From assembly GCA_963383645.1 (NCBI GenBank), contig OY726572.1, forward strand, positions 27,906,792 to 27,970,791: a DNA stretch of 64,000 bases. The letters are read 5' to 3'. The notes below the pieces were generated by a model. It worked only from the letters and a program-made list of their open reading frames with translations, searched no databases and was not told the DNA's origin. Below are positions 59,114 through 64,000 of the stretch, piece after piece. Source of the stretch: Muscardinus avellanarius (Eukaryota; Chordata; Mammalia; Rodentia; Gliridae). The position numbers and the translations under genes are program-made. Numbering within the stretch: position 1 is the stretch's first letter; each line of letters starts with the position of its first letter.

Positions 59114-59684
59114 CTGTATTCTTAAACATGCTGAGTGTTTAGATTATTTCATGCTATGACCTGCTATGTCGTATTATATGCATTTGTGCACAGACCTTCA
59201 TTCTTTTTCTTGTAGCCATTGGACAAAGATCCATTGCCTACCTTCTTACTGCCCAATTGACATCTTGAGTTTCACTATGGGAAAACCTTAGGGTCACCAC
59301 TGATTCACTTAGGAAATATCATTTCTTTACTTGTTTGCTGATAAAACAGAATTTCTCAGAGGAGCTGGAAGATTTCTGCAGTTCTATTACTGTCACTATC
59401 CTGTAGTTGTATAGATTTCTAGATTTTCATATTTCATTGCATCCTTATAAAATTATATGAATTAACTGAGAAAGGCTCTCAGTTATATTTTTTTAGGTAG
59501 GAAATTATGTCTCCAAAGCAAAATTGACTGAGCTACTTTGTAATGAAAGCAAAACTGGAGATCCTTTCTATTTTCTGGTAGAGAAATTTCCCTCTAAAAA
59601 TTCCATATATTTTCTTGCCTGTAAATTCAAAGCTTGTTTCTATACAATCAGCCACAGAATCCTGAGCTTATTTATTAATTTTGG
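59114..59684. other. No recognisable feature
   Basis: Unique sequence with no repeat or coding signal. Confidence 0.5.
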
Positions 59685-59890
59685 TGGTACTGTGACTTGA
59701 ACCCAAGGCCATTCTACCCATTATGCCCCCAGCCATACTCACAGCCCTATGTAATTTTTTTGTTTTCAAACAAGGTCTCACTAGGGTGCTGAGAGTCTTG
59801 CTACTTGCTGAGTCTGTCTTAAAAACTGGGATCATCCTATATCAGCCTCCCAGATACTAGAATTACAAGCTTCTGCTATCACCCTCAGCA
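59685..59890 (-). repeat. B1-dID SINE, antisense, diverged
   Basis: 'GGTGGTACTGTGACTTGAAC' to 'CAAGCTTCTGCTATCACCC'. Many substitutions. Confidence 0.83.
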
Positions 59891-60119
59891 AAATCTTGAG
59901 CTTAAGAAATAAGTTGCTAGATGATTTTTGCCTTATGTAGGTGAAATGTGATGTTTTTTTTCCAGTAAAGCTGATAACAATTGTTATTGATAAGGTAGAA
60001 GATTTGAGTGAAGCTCAGAAAATGTTTAGGCAATGCCATAAATTTCTCTTTCTGACTCAGGTTGAGGCAGAGAGGCAAGAAAAATCAAGAACATGTACTG
60101 AGTAGATGTCTATCAGGTA

Positions 60120-60250
60120 TAAAGGCTGCGCTGGGCTTGTAAGCATAGCAATCCTATGTTACACGGGTGTGAGCCATTTCCTAAGGATATGAAGTTTTGA
60201 GAGGTTGAAGAACCAAGGTCATACAGCTTGGAAGTAGCACCTTCAGGTTG
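60120..60250 (-). repeat. MIR-like fragment
   Basis: 'GAAGTTTTGAGAGGTTGAAG' and 'CCAAGGTCATACAGCTTGG' are MIR in reverse. Confidence 0.6.
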
Positions 60251-61218
60251 GTGCACTGCAGTGGACCAAATACTCTCTCCTATTAGAACGAATGTGTTGG
60301 TGTCTGGCTAAAAAGAACTGGATGCTCTTCTGCACTGCAGAAATTGAGGTAGTAAGTTAACAAAGCATGAAATGGCACAGAGAGACTCACCAGAACTAGA
60401 ATTTTAATTAGATAAATTGTACCATATTATTATCATTGTCAGACTCCAGTAAATCTCCATGTTTCTGGTCTTCCTTATCCTTTTCCTAAGAAAAAGAACA
60501 CATTTCCTTTCATTTAAGCTGGCATTCTCTTTCAGTAATGAAATCTTTAACCATGTATTCATGCAGTGTTATACTCATATATTTGCATATTCTAGTACCC
60601 AAAGGAGTCCTGGGAATTTAAAGTTTAATATAAAATGAATTTTGGAATAGAGACTATCTGATACTTATATGCCTTCAGACATTCTCTGGAGAGTTTCAAG
60701 TGAAAAATGAAACTTTTTCAAAGCTTCTAAACACATCTAAGAAATAAAACCCTGTTGACAAATACTTTGGCTGAGTGCCATAAACTAAAACTTCTGCTAG
60801 CAAATTTTACTCAAGTTTTATTGGGAAATAAAAGGTAATTCCATTAGAATAGCAACAACAGCAACTGAATTAATTCCAGGTAGACACTAAAGACTGTAGT
60901 TAGGAGAGATGGTTTTTATCATTTAATTTTTAAAAGGAAATGTGTGCATAATGAAATTTCTTCACATTCAGACTCTCTTCTTGGCAGTGAGACATCTCCA
61001 TGGATACACTTGTAAATGTAACAACTGGCAGATCTTTCTTTCATCTAAGAGGTAACATTTGCAATTACTGATGAGATCTGGAAAGATCTACTAATTGGGT
61101 AGATGGCCAAACAAGATCCTAAGCATAGACGCATTTTGGATGTACTGGGAGAGCACCATTGCCAATGATGGCTTATTTAGTTTTTCAATTAATAGTAGCT
61201 AAGTTTCTGGGTACCATA
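60251..61218. other. No recognisable feature
   Basis: Unique sequence. A small inverted or tandem element cannot be excluded by eye. Confidence 0.45.
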
Positions 61219-61298
61219 ATTTAAAGGTGGAGATTCATCCAAAATAGTTTTATAATTACAAAGGTTTATCTGATAGAGGAGCTGATGATCATTTATTG
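61219..61298 (+). repeat. Local duplication, copy 1
   Basis: 'TTAAAGGTGGAGATTC' ... 'AGTTTTATAATTACAAAG' ... 'GAGGAGCTGAT' recurs 208 bp downstream. About 85-90% identical by eye. Confidence 0.88.
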
Positions 61299-61428
61299 GA
61301 TTTTTTTATTACCTAAGGCTGTGCTTAACAGATGTCCTGTTTAGAGTTAGGTTAAAAATTTCACACATGTTTCTGGTAACCAACTGGATCCATAGACTAA
61401 GCTTTAAGTGGGCATCTTTTAGTGTACA

Positions 61429-61505
61429 TTAAAGGTGGGGATTCTTCCAAAATAGTTTTATAATTACAAAGCTTTATTTGGTTGAGGAGCTGATAATTAT
61501 CTTTT
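61429..61505 (+). repeat. Local duplication, copy 2
   Basis: Second copy of 61219-61298. It is cut off on the right by the L1 that starts near 61510. Confidence 0.88.
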
Positions 61506-61509
61506 ATTT

Positions 61510-64000
61510 TTAAATTTATTTATTAATGCATTTTAGTGCTACATCTTAATGGAGTACACGATGGTAGAGGCATACATGCACACATTACTCAATTAGCCCT
61601 TCCTCAATTTCCACCCCATTTTCCCCTCCTCCCTCCTTCTCATTTTTGGCTTAGTAATTAACTTGGATATGCTTGTGAATGTACATCATGTACATTAAGA
61701 AATTTCCCTCTTCCCTCCTTCAGTCTTCCTCAGTTAGGCTGCCTTATTTGCTCATTTATCATTCTCCTTCTTCATCTGGGGTTTCTCCCATGACCCTTTC
61801 CCCCACTAGCTTCCAAATATTAGGGAGAGCATCTGATTTTCTTTTTACTTTTTGCAATTGACTACTTTCACTTAGCATAATGTTCTCACTTCCATCCATT
61901 TCCCCACAAATGACATATTTTGTTCTTCTTTGTGGCAGAGTAAAATTCCATTGTGTGCATACCCCACAGTTTTGTAATCCATTCATCTGTTGATGGACAT
62001 CTTGGTTAGTTCTATAGTTTGGCAATGGTGAATTGTGCAGCTGTGAACATGGATAGGCATGCATTAGTTTGGTAGTTTGGTTTCCTTTCTTTTGGGTAGA
62101 TACCCAGCAGTGGTATTGCTGGATCATATGACAAGTTCATTTCCATTCTTTTGAGGATCCTCCATACTGTTTTTCAAAGTAGTTGCACTAATTTGCAATC
62201 CCACCAACACTATAGTAGAGTTACCACTTCCCCACATTCTCAACAGAATTTGTTGTTGTTTGTGTTTTTAATGATTGCCGCTCTATTTAAAGTTAGGTAA
62301 AATCTCATGATAGTTTTTATTTGCCTCTCTCTGGTTGGTAATGATGTTGAGCATTTTTATACATTTATTGGTTATTTAAATTTCTACTTTCGTGGAATGT
62401 CTGTTATTTCACTTACTCATTTCTGATTGGGTTGTTTTCCTAGCATTGCGTTTCTTGAGTTCTCTGTATATTCTATATAGAGCAGAGTAGAAAACTCAGA
62501 AACAAATCTGCATGCTTAAAGCTAATTGCTTTTTCACAAAGGAACCAAAAACATACACTGGAAAAAAGATAGCCTCTTTGACAAATGGTATTGGCAAAAC
62601 TGGTTAACTATATGTAGAAAAATGGAAATAAACCCCAACTTTCTCAACCTGCACAAGAGTTAATTCAAGATGGATCAAAGACTTGGAAATTAGACCAGAA
62701 AACTTGCAGCTTCTTGAAGAAGAGGTCATGGATCCAACACTTAACCACATAGGCACAGGTTAAAACTTTCTCAACAAAACCTCAAAGGCACAAGAAACTA
62801 AAAGGCAGATCAATATGTGAAATTGCATTAAACTGCAGATCTTCTGTAAAGCAAACTATCAAGTATCTCAACAGAGAGCTGACAGAATAGGAGAAAAATT
62901 TTGTCAACTATTTCTCCCATAGAAGACTAATATCTAAAATATACAGAGAACTAAAAAAACTCAGCACTAAGAAAACAAATAACCCAATCAAAAATGGGCA
63001 AGTGAATTATATAGACACTCCACAAAAGAAGAAATTCAAATTATACAATAAATATATGAAAAAATGCTCAACATCATTAACAATCAGAGAGATGCAAATC
63101 AAAAAAATTACCCTGAGATTTCACCTAACTCCAAATGGAGTGACACTCATTAAAAACACAAACAACAACAAATGCTGGTGAGGATGTGGAGAAGTCAGAA
63201 GTCTAATATATTGTTGGTGAGATTGCAAATTAGTGTAACTACTTTGGAAAACAGTATGGAGGATCCTCTGAAGAATTAAAATGAACCTGTCATAGGATAT
63301 AGCAATACCACTTTTGGATATCTACTCAAAAGAATGAAAACCACACTACCAAACTAATGCATGCATACCTATGTTCATAGCCGTACAATTTACAATTGCC
63401 AAACTATATGTTCTAGATATTAGTCTTCTATTAGAGGAATAGTTGGCAAAATTTTCCTCCCATTCTGTTAACTGTCTTTTGAGGTTCTTGATACTTTCTT
63501 TTGCTGTACAGAAGCTCTTCAGTTAATGCAATCCCACATATTGATCCTCCTTTTATTTTTTGTGCCATTGGGGTCTTGTTGAGAAAGTTTTTACCTGTGT
63601 CTATGTGTTAAAGTGTTGGACCTATGCCCTTTTCAAGGAGCCTCAAGGTCTCTGGTCTGATTTCCAAGTCTTTGATTCATTTCAAATTGACTCTTGTGCA
63701 CGGAGAGAAAGTGGTTTTTTTTTTTTCTTTCATTTTTCTGCATATGGTTAACCAGTTTTGCCAACACCATTTGCTGGAGGGGCTATCTTTTTTCCAGTGT
63801 ACATCTTTGGCCCCTTTGTCAAAAGTCAATTGGTTTTAAATGTGTGGATTTGTTTCTGAGTTTTCTATTATGCTCCATTGGTCTATGTGTCTGTTTTTTG
63901 TGTTAGCACCATGCTGTTTTTATTACAATGGCTTTGTAGTATAGTTTGAAGTCAGGTATTGTGATGCCTCCTGCATGGCTCTTGTTGCCAAGAACTACCT
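61510..64000 (-). mobile_element. L1 3' UTR and ORF2 3' half, antisense, with flipped internal block
   Basis: 3' UTR at 61510-61850 ('CATCTTAATGGAGTACACGA'). ORF2 text follows in reverse ('CATTCATCTGTTGATGGACA', 'ATCCCACCAACACTATAGTA') to about 62480, then resumes at about 63409 ('TGTTCTAGATATTAGTCTTC') and runs to the window end ('GAAGTCAGGTATTGTGATGC'). The intervening 927 bp is L1 in the other orientation. The element leaves the window. All frames are broken. Confidence 0.9.
62482..63408 (+). mobile_element. Sense-orientation L1 ORF2 block inside antisense L1
   Basis: Starts 'AGCAGAGTAGAAAACTCAG' and includes 'GACAAATGGTATTGGCAAAA', 'GAGGATGTGGAGAAGTC' and 'TTTACAATTGCCAAACTATA'. Its 3' half is the reverse complement of about 62010-62480 and its 5' half of about 63410-63870. 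It has no 3' UTR and no A tail, so it is not a normal separate insertion. Confidence 0.85.

Noticed and set aside
61759..62127. 122-codon minus-strand frame
   Set aside because: Remnant of L1 ORF2 end and 3' UTR, with inactivating changes around it.

Overview
This window is mammalian, non-coding and dense in repeats. Lineage comes from the SINEs. More than twenty copies of one composite element are present, with a 7SL/B1-like half ('GCGTGGTGGCGCACGC…TTGTAATCC') joined to a short ID/tRNA-like half ('GGGGATTGAACCC' when read on the opposite strand). From memory, B1-dID composites of this kind belong to squirrels and dormice, so I infer a squirrel-family genome (Sciuridae: squirrel, marmot or ground squirrel). 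I recognise no protein-coding exon, tRNA, rRNA or processed pseudogene of a host gene. The window reads as intergenic or deep intronic DNA.

Layout: 1-1850 is the 5' region of an L1 on the minus strand. 2-10 kb is unique sequence with scattered SINEs, MIR and microsatellites. 10.5-15.8 kb is an old L1 opened up by a SINE, a GC-rich composite retroelement and an LTR-like segment. 17.5-18.7 kb holds a second, internally inverted copy of the same composite. 19-28.8 kb carries several L1 tails, an old L1 5' region and SINEs. 28.8-39.7 kb mixes MIR, L2, L1 and two oppositely oriented MaLR-like LTRs. 43.9-48.0 kb is a repeat-poor island. 48-49.4 kb is a SINE cluster. 50-60 kb is moderately repetitive. 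61.5-64 kb is an L1 with an oppositely oriented internal block, running off the end of the window.

The most notable signal is the pair of composite elements at 12001-13349 and 17533-18703. On the minus strand each reads: a GC-rich tandem array of about 50-bp units, then a short linker, then an L1 3' UTR, then an A-rich tail. The first copy is flanked by a perfect 13-bp target-site duplication at an L1-endonuclease-like site. The second has the inversion expected from twin priming. This organisation parallels primate SVA elements (VNTR plus 3' module, moved by L1) but with unrelated sequence. It could be an undescribed non-autonomous family or an L1 subfamily with a VNTR in its 3' UTR. The two copies cannot decide between these, because both 5' ends fall inside the array.

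All family names are from recognising sequence by eye. No database search or alignment was run, and most repeat edges are approximate unless a target-site duplication is quoted.
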